In this document: positions 21,877-32,999 of the stretch, piece by piece
How positions within the stretch are numbered: the first letter of the stretch is position 1
Layout: each line of letters begins with the position of its first letter
Origin: Lonicera japonica
Lineage: Eukaryota > Streptophyta > Magnoliopsida > Dipsacales > Caprifoliaceae
Direction of reading: 5' to 3'
DNA length: 64,000 nucleotides
NCBI GenBank assembly: GCA_021464415.1
Contig: CM038471.1
Span: 30,415,234-30,479,233, forward strand
The notes under the pieces: generated by a model
What the model saw: only the letters and a program-made list of their open reading frames with translations
Databases searched by the model: none
Told to the model about the DNA's origin: nothing
Position numbers and translations under genes: made by a program

Positions 21877-23437
21877 TGTGAGAATCCGCAAATGCGACCC
21901 CCCCCCGAGTCTCGTCCCTGTTTGGTTGGGCGTCTGAAACATCAGAATGGATTCCGTCGTTCCATTTGCTGGGGCGTCTTTTGTTGATTCATATCAGGTG
22001 TCCCTATGTCTATTCTAGATGCAAAGGGGTTCATTCAGAGTTGCTAGTACGTTTTACGAGAAAACGTACAAAACAGTTGTGTAAGATGAAAGGCTATAGA
22101 TAAGCCTTTCTCTACACGTTTGTCTACGAAATCAGGATTCTATAGGGCTCAGAAATTATATTACGGTTTGGGAAGGTGTTAAACACCCATTCCGCCCTTT
22201 CGGTCTATATTGGTCTTTTATTTGTTTATTCTATGTTGAAAAACTTGGATGCTTTTACCGACAGTCTACTACTTTCTAAGTAAAAACCCTAATTCTTGGG
22301 GAAAACGGGAAAAAGGGATGAAAACCTTTGTGTTCCGAGATCCAATGTTGAGTTTCGAGAAATGAAAATACAAGTGATAAAAGTTATTTTCTTTAGAGAG
22401 GGAGTTTCCCGTATTATTTCTCGGATAATGACGGTTTTCCCGGGTTTTGACTTGTTTTGGAAAAGTTTGGATCTTTTAGTGGAACTAATTCAATATGGAA
22501 TTGGAACTCTTGAGAGGGGTTCTCCCAAATGTATCGCAATCTATGAAATAGATAGGATATACTGGGTTTTTAATTCCTAAGTAAGTTTTACCGGTCCAGG
22601 TTTTGAAGACAGGGTTTTATCCGTATGGTAATGTACTTACTTTTCTGGTTTTACAAATGGTTTTATCAGGGTCTTTTGTTTTGAAAATGATAGACTATTT
22701 GTAACTTGGCAATAAGTTTATTCAAATAAAACGTGGACAAAATAACAGAGATGAAACAAGTACACAGATATTTAATGTTAAATACTAGAAGAGGCTTTCT
22801 TTACCTTCCCGACGAGAATAATAGTAAGAAAGACAATATAATACGGCAGAGAGATCTCTGGTGATAATGATCTTTTCCTTCTTCAGATATTTTCGTGATT
22901 TCGATTCTAGAGACGGGACACGTCGAGTGTCGAGAATAGACTCGATAATTCTTCAGAAATAAGATAATAATAGAGAACGCTTGATAAAATACTAGGAAAT
23001 CAGATTTAAAGCTTAGAATTCTCCAATCCCAAGTTGTTGCCTTGAACCCTTGGGGGTGTTGACCTATTTATACTGCTCGGGGACGATTGTCGCGCGACAC
23101 TTTCCCAAAAGGAGCATATGTCGCGCGACAATGAGTCCAATGTCGCGCGACAAACGGCTGAAGTGATATTTCTGACAGACTGATGTGTCAGGGAGTGGAT
23201 GGTCTGGTGTCAGGAGCGATTGTCGCGCGACATAGTGTGATTGTTGCGCGACATATCAGTGATTGTCGCGCGACAATGTGATATGTCGTGCGACAATCTC
23301 TCTTAAAAATGGGTTTGCTGGCCAACAAACCCTTTCGGGGTAGTTTCGGGTGCTCGGGTGTGTTCCGGACCCAAAAAAATAGTAGTTCTCGAAGGTCGTT
23401 AGGGTTCTTGCGGGGGTCACGGATCGAGGTGTCTACA
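21877..23437 (-). repeat. 5' LTR of the Tat element (1561 bp)
   Basis: Matches 5536-6945 along its length, with TG...CA ends (TGTGAGAATCC on plus; TGTAGACACC on minus). On the minus strand U3 begins at 23437; the palindrome cluster is at 23294-23089, the TATA box at 23072-23065, and the primer-binding site follows the LTR at 21875. It is the better preserved of the two LTRs. The open frame 22296-22580 repeats in both LTRs and is not a gene. Confidence 0.93.
23065..23294 (-). promoter_or_regulatory. Tat LTR promoter with seven palindromic sites
   Basis: Five perfect GTCGCGCGAC cores at 23089, 23120, 23142, 23222 and 23265, plus two with one change: GTTGCGCGAC at 23243 and GTCGTGCGAC at 23285. 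Several extend to TTGTCGCGCGACAA. On the minus strand they lie just upstream of a TATAAATA box (23072-23065). The layout mirrors that of the antisense promoter at 12624-12702. Confidence 0.7.
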
Positions 23438-23442
23438 CCAAG
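23438..23442. repeat. Target-site duplication of the Tat element, right copy
   Basis: CCAAG directly after the LTR end TCTACA; identical to 5531-5535. Confidence 0.93.
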
Positions 23443-24880
23443 CTAACTTACAAGAGTTAGACCTAATATATAATATTGAGTTATCAGACTTCGAAGTAGA
23501 TGACGATGCCAGTGTATATAGTGCATACACAACTGAGTCAGATATTAAATCTTCTTCCGAAGAAAAAGAAGAAGAATTTAAAGAATGTTTTATCATCACC
23601 ACAATTGATGATGATGAACCAATAGAAGAAGCTATTTATTTAGACTATGAATAAGCCATTTACTGCTATAATTTAACAAATGTATGGCGACTTTCTCAAC
23701 CAGAGAAAATGGTTAGAATACCTCAGTGCTACACGAATTCAAGCCATAGGTGTAAATTCAAAATGAAATGTAACCCTGAGACTTCACTTGTGATTATTGT
23801 TTTACAACAATGTCACTTGAACTATTCATGGTATGCATTACATGCAAACTTCATTACCATGAAGACTGTCGGAGACAAGAATTTCGTACTATGTACGAAA
23901 ATAAGTATGATCACATACTAAACATAAACATAGATAAATACTATCAAGAAATTGATACAAATAGACTTAGAAAAATAAAAAAGGGAAATAGAAAGGTAGA
24001 CGAATGTCCTTCGAAGACAATCTCTGATATTCCATATCCCTTAAAAGGAATAGAAATCAGAGAACAGAATAACTTAGGAGTCCTAGCTAAAGGAGTTTTT
24101 ATAAGCTTTATTGAAATAAAAATCCTTAATCCAGACTACCCTAGACTACTCTCTGCTATAATTGATACTGGGTATACTGCCAGTATTTTTAAATCAAATG
24201 CATTTCCAGATGAGTATTATAGACCTAGCAAACAACTTATCTCCGAACGAGTTACTAATGGAGATTATTTTGAACTTCCATTACAGACTATTCCTATTTA
24301 TTTTTAAATAGGAAAGAATGAATTTACACATCAATTTTATGTCATGGATCCACCTTGTAAATTCACAGGAAATCTTTTAATCGAAAATGATTTTCTTCGT
24401 AAGACTCGGCCTTTTGTTCAATGTGATGATAAAATAGAATTGTCTCATATAAGCAAATTCGATACTCATACTATGCTCATATCTAAAGACCGAGCATTTG
24501 ACCTCATGCAAGTCAAACCTTCATGGGTCCCCCCCTCAGAGTTCTATAGTTAAGTGTGGTGAAATAGAGGAAATTACTGCCCCTCTTAAACACAAATGCA
24601 CTTGTCCAGACAAGAAATGTTATAAAAAGATAACATTAATCCAACAAGAAATTGGTGATCAAATTAGACATCATCTCTTGGCAATCCAAGAAATGAGAAA
24701 GAGAAAAAAGATAGACATTAGATCCTTAGAAGTAGAAAATGATAAGATCGAGGAATTAGCAATTCCTACGACCAGAGAAAATCCTATAAAAAATGGGAAA
24801 AAGATAAGGCATATTACCAAATTATACCCATAAACCCAGACGCCACCATAAATGGGGGTACCTATAAAAAAGGATATTCT
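23443..24880 (+). pseudogene. Viral acidic/Cys-rich region and aspartic protease
   Basis: Continues the viral polyprotein after the Tat insertion. First comes an acidic stretch (to about 23655), then a second Cys/His-rich region (about 23730-23880, CITCKLHYHEDC type) typical of badna-like coat/protease junctions, then the protease with IIDTGYTASIF (D-T-G active site, about 24160-24190). Open pieces are 23810-24307, 24344-24553 and 24498-24833, with stops at 24307 and 24553 between them. The protease would release the mature viral proteins. Confidence 0.65.
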
Positions 24881-25400
24881 CAGAGAGATAGAGAAGAATT
24901 CTAAACATAAATAGACAGTCTACTTAAGGGTGGAATGATTCAAGAAAGCATTAGTAGATATAATAGCCTTGCCTTTTATGTTGAAAATAAATCAGAAAAG
25001 AAACGAGAAAAAAGACGTATGGTATTAGACTATAGAGCTCTCAATAAAAATTGTGAGTTTGATTCATATAAAATACCAGATAAGAATAATATTATTAGTC
25101 TTATCGAAAATAAAAAGATATTTAGCAAATTTGATTGTAAGTCCGGATTCTGGTAAATCAAAATGCATCCAGACTCCATACCGTGGACAGCGTTTAGCGT
25201 ATCACAAGAAAAGTATGAGTGGCTAGTAATGCCATTTGGATACAAAAATGCACCCCAAGTCTTCCAACGAAGAATAGACGGCATTTTCAGAATTTTGCTT
25301 AGTATACATTGATGATGTACTAATTGCAAGTCATATAGAAGAAGACCATATATAACATCTTAGAATAATAATAGCTGAATTTGATAATCACAGTATTATT
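24881..25400 (+). pseudogene. Viral reverse transcriptase, broken
   Basis: Open part 24935-25156 has RRMVLDYRALNKNCEFDSYKIP and FSKFDCKSGFW, ending at a stop at 25154-25156. The next piece has a PFGYKNAPQVFQRR motif and, in another frame, the active site YIDDVL at 25305-25322. At least one stop and one shift inside the domain. The order and motifs are those of the caulimovirid RT, which copies pregenomic RNA. Confidence 0.75.
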
Positions 25401-26140
25401 ATTTCTCATAAAAAGATGATTCTATTTCAAGAAGAAATAGACTTTATAGGAGTCCATATAAAAAATGAAAAAATATCTCCTCTAGACCATATTACTAGAA
25501 AGATTTTAGACTTTTCAGATATAATTAATGACATAAAACAATTACGAAGCTTTCTTGGATTGCTTAATTGTGCCACAGACTACCTTAAGGATTTAGCCGA
25601 AAAAAGAAGAAGAATTACCGCTAAATTAAAAGGAACCGATAAGACTAATCCATTTAATTGGACAAAAGACGACACGGATATAATGACTAAATTAAAAGAA
25701 GAAGTAAAAAATATCCCTGGACTAGAGATGCCTAATGCAAAGGACATCTTCATAGTAGAAACATATGCTTCAGATAAACAATGGGGCACAATCTATTATG
25801 CCTTAGATTATCAGACTAAGAACAAGAAGTTGCGTAAATACAGCTCAGGGACATTTACTGATCTCGAAATAAGATACACAACTCATGAGAAAAAAGTTCT
25901 CGCCATTGTAAGAGCAATAGAAAAATATATGCTCTTTTTAAGACATAAACACTTTACAGTGTATACAAACTCTAGTTATGCAGTAGGATTTAGAGACCTA
26001 AATCTGAATAGATCAAAGACTAATAGACTAATTAGATGGCAACAGTCTCTTAATGATTATGATTTTAGCATAATTCATATTAAGGAAAAAAAGAATACAG
26101 TTCCTGATATTATTTCAAGGGAACCTATGTTTGCCGAAAA
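25401..26140 (+). pseudogene. Viral RT connection and RNase H
   Basis: Part of a 349-codon open stretch (25416-26465), the longest viral frame left. It has FIGVHIKNEKISP, LRSFLGLLNCATDYL, then RNase H: IFIVETYASDKQWGTIYYA, YTTHEKKVLAIVRAIEKYM, FTVYTNSSYAVGF and VPDIISREP. In the usual motif the second metal-binding Asp sits in a TDSS-like place; here it reads TNSS, a likely decay change. RNase H removes the RNA strand during copying. Confidence 0.78.
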
Positions 26141-27495
26141 TCTAATAATATGTTTCATGCTATCTACAGATAAGCAGACTAGACCAATGGAGATAGGAGG
26201 AAGCTCCAGTAGAAAGACCAGATTTATCGACCAGGTTAAAGTCGCCATATACCTACAGGGTGCGTATGACCCTCAGACCCAGACTGGCGATAGAAACAAG
26301 ACGAAGATGCCTAGACCTATTCTAGAGAATCTAGACGATATGCTCATTCCTCCAGGAAAAAGGAGTGAAGAAATCTGCAGGCAAAACAAGATCATCGGAG
26401 GAATGTTCTTCCCCGAATACAGACCAGACCAGAGATTTCTAGACTTGGTAAAATTCAGAAGATAATTTACTAAGGAAACTCTCACTCTCATAGATGCTCT
26501 ATGGTGGAACCATTCCAATAACCTTAAAATAGAGTTTAGACAAAATTTGGTTGCTACGGCCAGATTTATGAGAATGCAGTAGCTTGCTATCTCCCAGATA
26601 AATCTAGCTCCTCCCAGAAATTTGATAGAAGCGCCTAGACCCCAAGAAATGACCTATGCTAGAGCTACAAGTCAAATGGCGCCACCAAAGGAAAACAAGA
26701 AGAAAGACCTTGTTTACGAGAAAAAGAGATTCTTCATCAATCTTCTTACCCCTTTGAGAAAGGAAAGAGAGGTAGACTCAGACATTGCTGAAACCCTAAA
26801 AGAAATGGGTAATTATCTCCTCAACAGAACGATCCCAGGGCATGCCTCGTTCATCAAGGGATTCTGTGAGGAGATGCCTCAGATAAATATTTGAGGAGAG
26901 ACAGACATTCCAGTAGAGCTCTTGGCTAGCCAAGGACTCATTGGACAAATTCTCGTGTAGAATACTACAGACGCAGACTGCTTTGGCAAAAAAAGTAGCC
27001 AATTACGTCGAAACAGTTAAGGAATACCTTCCCCTCTATTTGAGAAGCTATTCTATTGGACCTGAAGCCGGGTTCAACCATGAGATTGGGGGATTTCAGC
27101 TCGTCCAGCTCTCAGAAGAGCCATGCCTAGACGTAGAAGGACTCTGTTCAGCCGAACTTGAGCCCATTGAAGGTAGATAGAATTCCACAGCCTTAAAGGT
27201 TAACAGGTCCTTAGGAATTTTAAGGATTATAGAAGAACTTTTAAGTGAAGAAAAATGGTACACAATGTGCCAAGAAGAAGATTTAATCATCCAAGTGTAG
27301 GAACCCTTTGGAGGGAGGATAACTAGAGGACAGACCAAGGGCACGGAGGTAATAATACCAACCACCACCTCCAATATCGCCAACATAGAAGAATATTGGA
27401 GCACCATTAAAGGCTCCACCCAGACGTACCAGCAAGGCATCATTAGCAGGGCAGCCAGCCCAGACGGCTACATCAAAGTAACGGCCGACGACTAG
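26141..27495 (+). pseudogene. Long C-terminal extension after RNase H, unknown function
   Basis: About 450 codons follow RNase H in open pieces (to 26465; 26622-26894; 26941-27180; 27217-27495) broken by few stops. Recurrent features are basic stretches, GGMFFPEYRPDQRFLDL, and a tail ending VTADD with TAG at 27493-27495, just before the promoter region. I recognise no domain. In badna-like genomes RNase H usually lies near the end of the polyprotein, so this length is unusual. It could be a separate ORF fused by decay. Confidence 0.5.
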
Positions 27496-27528
27496 TGACG
27501 CAAGGAGAAGAAAAGGCGACATCAGCTT
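27494..27528 (+). promoter_or_regulatory. Viral promoter region, first as-1-like site
   Basis: TGACGCAAGG at 27496 onward follows the polyprotein stop. TGACG is the core of the as-1 element known from caulimovirus promoters. A second TGACG lies beyond the solo LTR (about 28981). The solo LTR has landed between them. Confidence 0.5.
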
Positions 27529-28958
27529 TGTTGACTTGAAAGTCACTAATCTTGTTTTGATAATAACAATAAACTTAATCTTGTGTAATTTAACTCAGTT
27601 GATGTTTTAAGCTATAGCTACAATAAATTGATCATACGTGGACTTAACCGAAAAGCCGAAATCAAGACCATTCATCTACAAATTATTGCAAAATCAATAT
27701 CTTATGCCTCACACAACTCTTGGTCAATACATGTCCAATGGCATTTCTTTAAAGAACATTGAGCCAAGGAAGAAGAGAAACGAAGATATGAACAAAGCCC
27801 TCGAAGACTTGTTATTGTATATGTGAGTGAGTGCTTTAGTTTCCATTGTAAAGATTCTAATTTGATCATCATAATAGCTCATACAATATTTCTATATTAT
27901 AAGATTGATCAAATCAAAAGTTGAATCAGTTTCCTTCAAAAATCTTATTTTTGGGAAAAATCGTTTTTGGAACAAATTCATTTTAAATATTAAACGAACT
28001 CATTTTGGAGTTCTTTATGTTATAGAAGTCTTAGAAAGTCATATTTAAGTATCCCCTAGCTTCAAGATTTATTTTTGAGCTAATTTGCAAAAGTGTGAAA
28101 AATGAAATTTTCGGTCAATCTGGAAGCAGACCAGAGGGGACCATCAGTCGACTGATGGGCTTTGCTCAGTCGACTGATGGCCACTCAGTCAACTGATGAG
28201 CCTTGCTCAGTCGACTGATGGCCCAAAAACTAGCCGTTGAATTTCAGATTTTTTACCACTTTTGGTACCAAACTTCCACCAACTCCTTCCAAACGACCAT
28301 ATGGTGTCCTAGACTATATATACACCATCTAAGACTTATTTAAACACTCTTGAATCATTCCTACACTATTCTATTCATCTACATTCAATACTCAAAGATT
28401 CAAGAACATTTCTTTTGATCAATCATCTTTATTTTGAGCTACATTTTGTTGATCAAATTTGATATCTCTTAGTGTGAGCATAAATTGTAATCTTCATACA
28501 CTATAGAGCTATTATACATTGGTGTTAGTCACCAAATCTTTTCTTTCAAACATTAAGAGAGGTTTATCTCTTAAGATAGCAAGAGTGAATTCTTATGTGA
28601 TTATTGAGAGAGATTCAATACTTGTAAGAGTGTGTGAGAAGAATACACTTGTAGAGGTTTGATCTTCACCCGGAAGAAGATTGGAAATAGTAAAAATTCT
28701 CGGAGTACTAACCGAGCGCGAAAGTAGGGGCTAACAAGTCGAACCGTGTGAACAAAAAGTCTTCGACTTCTATCGGTTCAATTTTTCTATCTCTTGATCT
28801 CTTATATTGTGATATTTATACTTTGTGATTGAAGTAACTTTGTTTCTTGATTTCTTGATTGATATAAACATTAAACAATTTTTTAAATCGATTTTAAAAA
28901 TCTGATTAAGTTTTAAAAACCCTATTCACCCCCCCTCTAGGGTATTTTCCGACCTACA
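27529..28958 (+). mobile_element. Copia solo LTR (1430 bp)
   Basis: Starts TGTTGACTTGAAAGTC and ends TTTTCCGACCTACA, flanked by the perfect duplication AGCTT (27524-27528 and 28959-28963). Start and end match the LTRs of the copia element at 53160-60492 but the body is diverged, so it is a related subfamily. No internal region, so the usual origin is recombination between the two LTRs of a full element. It carries four palindromes at 28144-28218 not seen in the other LTRs. The open frame 27638-27826 inside it is not a gene. Confidence 0.9.
28144..28218. repeat. Four palindromic sites inside the solo LTR
   Basis: TCAGTCGACTGA at 28144-28155, 28166-28177 and 28207-28218, and the one-base variant TCAGTCAACTGA at 28185-28196; spacing is 19-22 bp. 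All are 12-bp palindromes or near-palindromes. Confidence 0.85.
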
Positions 28959-28963
28959 AGCTT

Positions 28964-29835
28964 ATTAAGAAACGTAAGCAATGACGATTCTAAGACTCAA
29001 AACAGACCAAACAAATCTATTAAAGTTATATTTTGCTTTTGCTTTGTAAAAAGATTGTCGCATTACTATGCATGCACATGACGATGGGGCCCATTAAAGC
29101 AGCACCCGATGTGTATTATTGTGTGTGATTGTCTGTTTAGAGTGTTGGCAACCTCCTTCACTCACTACTCCCCAAAAGGCGTTTAAAGCTATGGGGCATG
29201 CCTTGTTAACCGGATAGCTTTTAGCAGTCGGTAGAAGGTTAGGAAGTTTGTATATCTTTATATAAGGAGAGTTAGTTTTCATTTGTAAGTACGAGTTTTT
29301 CCATTCTTAGCTGAGACTAGTTTATTCTACAGAGCATGAGTGAGTAAAGCTTCATTTAGTTAGCATAAGGAAAGCGAGTAGTTTGTAATAATACTATTTC
29401 TTGAATAAAATTATGTTTCTCCTTCAGTACAACTTCTACTGATCTCTAAGTTCTGTTTAAATTTTCCAAAAAAATAGACTTGTCTCTTTGTGGGTTCTTT
29501 ATAAGAATCCTTCTCCCTGATTCATACAAGATCGGTGAGTGGTCGGTTTTGGGTTGTTATTGGCAGGTGTTGTAGCCGTAAGCCCTTAGCAAGGGTGCGT
29601 TAGGCGTTGAGGCGTAGGTAGAAAACGAACGACCGATCCTTTAAAGGTGGATGAATAGTGAGAACAAACACAAAAAAGACAGAACAGACCACAGACGGAA
29701 GAAGAACGCAAGAAAGGCGATCGGAAGCAAGGTGGACCGGACATTTTATTCAGGTATATTATTGTTTAAACTATTTGTGAGTACTTATTGCTAGCTAAAT
29801 ATTTAAAACAAGGACAATTAGCATATAACTAATTT
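28964..29835 (+). promoter_or_regulatory. Viral promoter, poly(A) signal and leader
   Basis: Non-coding DNA between the polyprotein and ORF1. It holds an as-1-like pair (GTAAGCAATGACGA near 28975-28988), a TATATAAGG box at 29259-29267, and AATAAA at 29404-29409, about 115 bp past the expected RNA start. Promoter followed closely by a poly(A) signal is the layout of pararetroviral pregenomic RNA, where the signal is passed once and used on the second pass. A long leader (29410-29835) precedes ORF1. I could not find a TGGTATC-type initiator-tRNA primer site in it. Confidence 0.6.
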
Positions 29836-30663
29836 ATGAGCAATATAGACCGTGATTATGAGAACTTTATAAACCAGACAGATATTAGAAGTACCCAACC
29901 TATATTAAGGTGGGGTCTAATAAACCCAGAAGAATAAAGACTAGTGCGTACAACACACTTCAGATCCGGAGGAATCTTTCCCTATCTATATACACCACGT
30001 TTGCAAGTGGGTATCTAGAGAAGTAAGGAAACTCCCAGACTTAGAAGATGCTACGGATAATTACATCCAATCTTTAGTAGAAAATATAGACGAATAGGAA
30101 GTAAATAATCCTCGAAGAGACCTCCCTCAAGGATGAGATAACGCTCAAGTAGACGTTACCGGAGGAATACACGATCTTAGACGTGTACTGCAAGAAACTT
30201 TAGAAAAATTAAAGTGTGTGCAGAGAAGAAGACTTGCAAAAACTACAGAATTTCTACGTGAAAACGGAGGAATTAGACGTCTCAAATTTATAGAGACAAC
30301 TAGTACGTATAACCTACGTGCTTACAGACAGTTGTTATCCGATTACGGAGACCAAGAATTAGACTCGTTTATAGAAAATAATATCTTAAATCCCATTAGA
30401 GATATTGTATACAACATAAACTGGAATATTCCAAATTATAGACTAGAAGCCTTAGACTTAATAGACTTCCGGTGTAGACCGCTGGCATCTTCACATCTCT
30501 ATCAGTGTCCATACGGACTAAGTTAGAGTGAAACACTTAGACCTCCCCCCACCAAATTCACCAAGTGAACCAGATAGTGATTCACCAGCAGAAGACCTGT
30601 TTGATAATTTTAATACAAACGACAATAGAAATCTAGATATAAACGACATAGACTGGTCGGACT
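29836..30663 (+). pseudogene. Viral ORF1-like gene, broken
   Basis: ATG at 29836 (MSNIDRDYENFINQTD) with a stop after 33 codons (29935-29937). The reading continues with shifts into 30218-30526 (102 codons, TTEFLRENGGIRRLKF and ESFIENNIL-like helices), followed by an acidic Pro/Asn/Asp-rich tail to about 30663. Place, size (about 200-270 codons if whole) and helical make-up fit the first small ORF of badna/tungro-like viruses. Not an assigned function. Confidence 0.5.
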
Positions 30664-30740
30664 AGATTCCTTATTTTAAAACAATAAGGATAAACATAAT
30701 TAATTTAAGAAAACCTAGAGTAAGAACTTGTAATTACAAG

Positions 30741-30884
30741 TGGTCCCCTCATATAGGATAAAGTGGTCCAACAAGTGGTCCACGTGATCCCTAGTCAAAA
30801 CTACCCTATTTGACTAAATAAGATTAAAAGAACCCTATTTACTAAAATAAGTTTAAAAAAGACCCCATTCATACAAAAAACTCT
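30741..30884. other. Right flank of the provirus
   Basis: AT-rich non-coding DNA. At the border is the palindrome CTTGTAATTACAAG (about 30727-30740). Nothing else is seen. Confidence 0.35.
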
Positions 30885-31185
30885 GAAAAGGAAATATGCC
30901 CTCATCCACGTTTAAATTGAGAAGCTAATTAGGTCCACTATTTTATTTGATAATATTATATTTTATTTATTTAATATATTAATATTGAGTATATCTATAT
31001 TACTTTGTCAGAATGGAATATTATTTGTTCGGATACAAGGAAAATGGACAGAACATGAAAAGGAAAAATGCCCTCATCCACGTTTAAATTGATACGCTAA
31101 TTACGTCCACTATTTTATTTGATAATATTTTATTTTATTTATTCAGTATATTAATATTGAGTATATTTATATTAAATATGTGTAA
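30885..31185. repeat. Tandem direct repeat, 172-bp unit
   Basis: GAAAAGGAAATATGCCCTC at 30885 recurs as GAAAAGGAAAAATGCCCTC at 31057, and the following ~120 bp match closely (CATCCACGTTTAAATTGA and so on). The end of the first unit (about 31008-31056) also matches the left flank of the provirus at about 1262-1312. Confidence 0.75.
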
Positions 31186-31189
31186 TAAA

Positions 31190-32990
31190 GTAGAGCTATT
31201 GTTGAGAATTAAAAAAATTCATTAGTCCGGCACTACTACACCGAGTTAATGTACACATAACGAGTATGTACATATTACCTCAATGCAATAATATCGAGCC
31301 AACATTAAACTGTTAAAAAATATTTTAATGTGTGTGATTAGTGTTGCCTTATTTCAAACGCAATTTCAACCGTATTTAGAGTGAAAGTTTGAATCATGTT
31401 TAAACTCTAGTCTAGCAGAAGTTTTATTAAGAAATAATGGTGGCATAAATTGACTTAACTTTTTCTAATCAATTGCCGTTTAAATGAATTTCAAACTCTT
31501 CCACCGAGGTTCGAGCTTATAAATATTTTATTACCATCTTCAAAGGATTAATTAATTGCCCTTAATATGATTTGAACTCTGCCCACTCGGTGAGAAGCGG
31601 ATAGTGATACCATTTGAGCCACTAGTAAAAGTTTGAATCTTATTGTATGAACATTTTTTATGAAAGATCGAGAAGAGTGCAAGGATAAAATTACAAGCAA
31701 TGATTCAGTAACACATTTCCTTTATTATACAATTCTACAATTACCACAATAAATAGTGGATACACAAGCAGCACAACGAGTAGACACAAGAAAAGGAGTT
31801 CAATACTACGTCCATATGAATCGAACCCATAATTTCTTGTTAAGAGACAAGGTGGATGTCAACCAAGATACAAAATTACAAAGTTGTTGTCCTGCAAGGA
31901 TAAAATTTAAATTTATAATACATGTTCATAGGGGTTGAAATTGGTATCGACTTTGTACAGAGAAATGCAAAACGGTAAATTAAAAGGATTTATTGATTAA
32001 ACATTTTACATTGAGTTTTTATAAGAAATGGCTTTTCTTTTTACCACAAACATTTTTTTCCTTTTGTTAAGTTCCACTTAGACATTTTCCATCTGTAAAA
32101 TGATAGAGTTATTAATTTTCATGGAGTTTTGATAAAATAGTGTGCGACCTCCATTTTTACCAAGCAACCATTGAAAATGATAAAAAAAAAAATAACATTA
32201 TGACGTCATTTTTTAATTTTTAATTTTTTTTGTACCATGCAAGGATTGAGTGTGGACGGGAAACTTAAACCAATCCTTTATGACGCCCTTTTTATTAACA
32301 TCTAAAAAATATTTATTAAAAATAAAATTACCTTATAAAACAAAGTTCATTGAGTTCATTCTTTATACTAAAAGATTTTGAAAAGTTTTTATTTTAGAAT
32401 AATAGGGGGGAAATATTTTAAAGGTTGACTAAATTTTGTGTTTGAATAAAGTAGGTCTTCTCCCAAAATTATTTAACCACGTGAGAGGTCTTCAGTCTTT
32501 TGGGAAACACTGGGGGTGTGGTTGGAGTTTTGACAAAATAGAGGGGATCCCATTTGCAGTTTACCCTTTTCTTTTCTTTTTCCTTCTTTTTTCTTCCAAG
32601 AGGAACATTTTATTAATTTATTTGCTAAAATTCGTGGCACGAGTAATGCATGTACAATATTATAATTGATAAACACTTTTTAATACATGTGATTGTGTTT
32701 ATTCAAGCGGTAAAGAAGTATTTTCTTTATACTTAATGTCATATAATAATTTTAGACAGACATAAATATTTGACATAAAAAGTAATATATATGGTAATTA
32801 TGTATTAGTTAAACTATGTCAATTTTTTATATCAAATATTTATATCCGTATAGGTCCGATTCCTTTGGGTAGACAATTTTTATTTATTTTCTAAAATATT
32901 CAATTCAATTGATTTTTCTAACATAAATAAATTACACATCATATATATTTGTGTTATTATTTTTTGGTTTAAAAGCATTGATCAAGAAAG
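31190..32990. repeat. Dispersed repeat, copy A
   Basis: Matches 61690-64000 over its whole length with many substitutions: for example TTAAACTCTAGTCTAGCAGA (31400 and 61932), CAATTCTACAATTACCACAA (31731 and 62311), GAGGTCTTCAG (32484 and 63595) and GTGTTTATTCAAG (32695 and 63749). No coding capacity in either copy. The family is unknown to me. Copy A has an uninterrupted site at 32464-32475 where copy B carries a 624-bp insertion. Confidence 0.8.
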
Positions 32991-32999
32991 CCAAGTGAA

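Larger units (their letters stand above)
5536..23437 (-). mobile_element. Tat-lineage Ty3/gypsy LTR retrotransposon, 17.9 kb
   Basis: LTRs at 5536-6945 and 21877-23437, a perfect 5-bp duplication (CCAAG), and a primer-binding site next to the right LTR on the minus strand. Order on the minus strand: gag, protease, RT, RNase H, a second RNase H, integrase. The second, archaeal-type RNase H before integrase is the mark of the plant Tat group (Tat, Ogre, Retand). Between integrase and the 3' LTR there are 7.3 kb with tandem repeats and two genes on the opposite strand. All coding parts have stops or shifts, so the copy cannot act on its own. It sits inside the pararetrovirus and is therefore younger. 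Confidence 0.93.
1500..30740 (+). mobile_element. Endogenous pararetrovirus (Caulimoviridae-like), interrupted by two later insertions
   Basis: Viral sequence lies in three blocks: about 1500-5535, 23443-27523 and 28964-30740, together about 9.9 kb. The gaps are the Tat element (5536-23437) and a copia solo LTR (27529-28958), each with a perfect target duplication, so both landed in an already integrated copy. Order in the plus direction: coiled-coil ORFs, 30K-type movement protein, capsid with zinc knuckle, second Cys-rich region, aspartic protease, RT, RNase H, long C-terminal tail, promoter/poly(A) region, small ORF1. This resembles the badnavirus/tungrovirus type of genome in the order of domains; the genus cannot be set by eye. 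Many stops and frameshifts show a dead copy. Outer borders are estimates, taken from where coding similarity fades. Confidence 0.85.
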
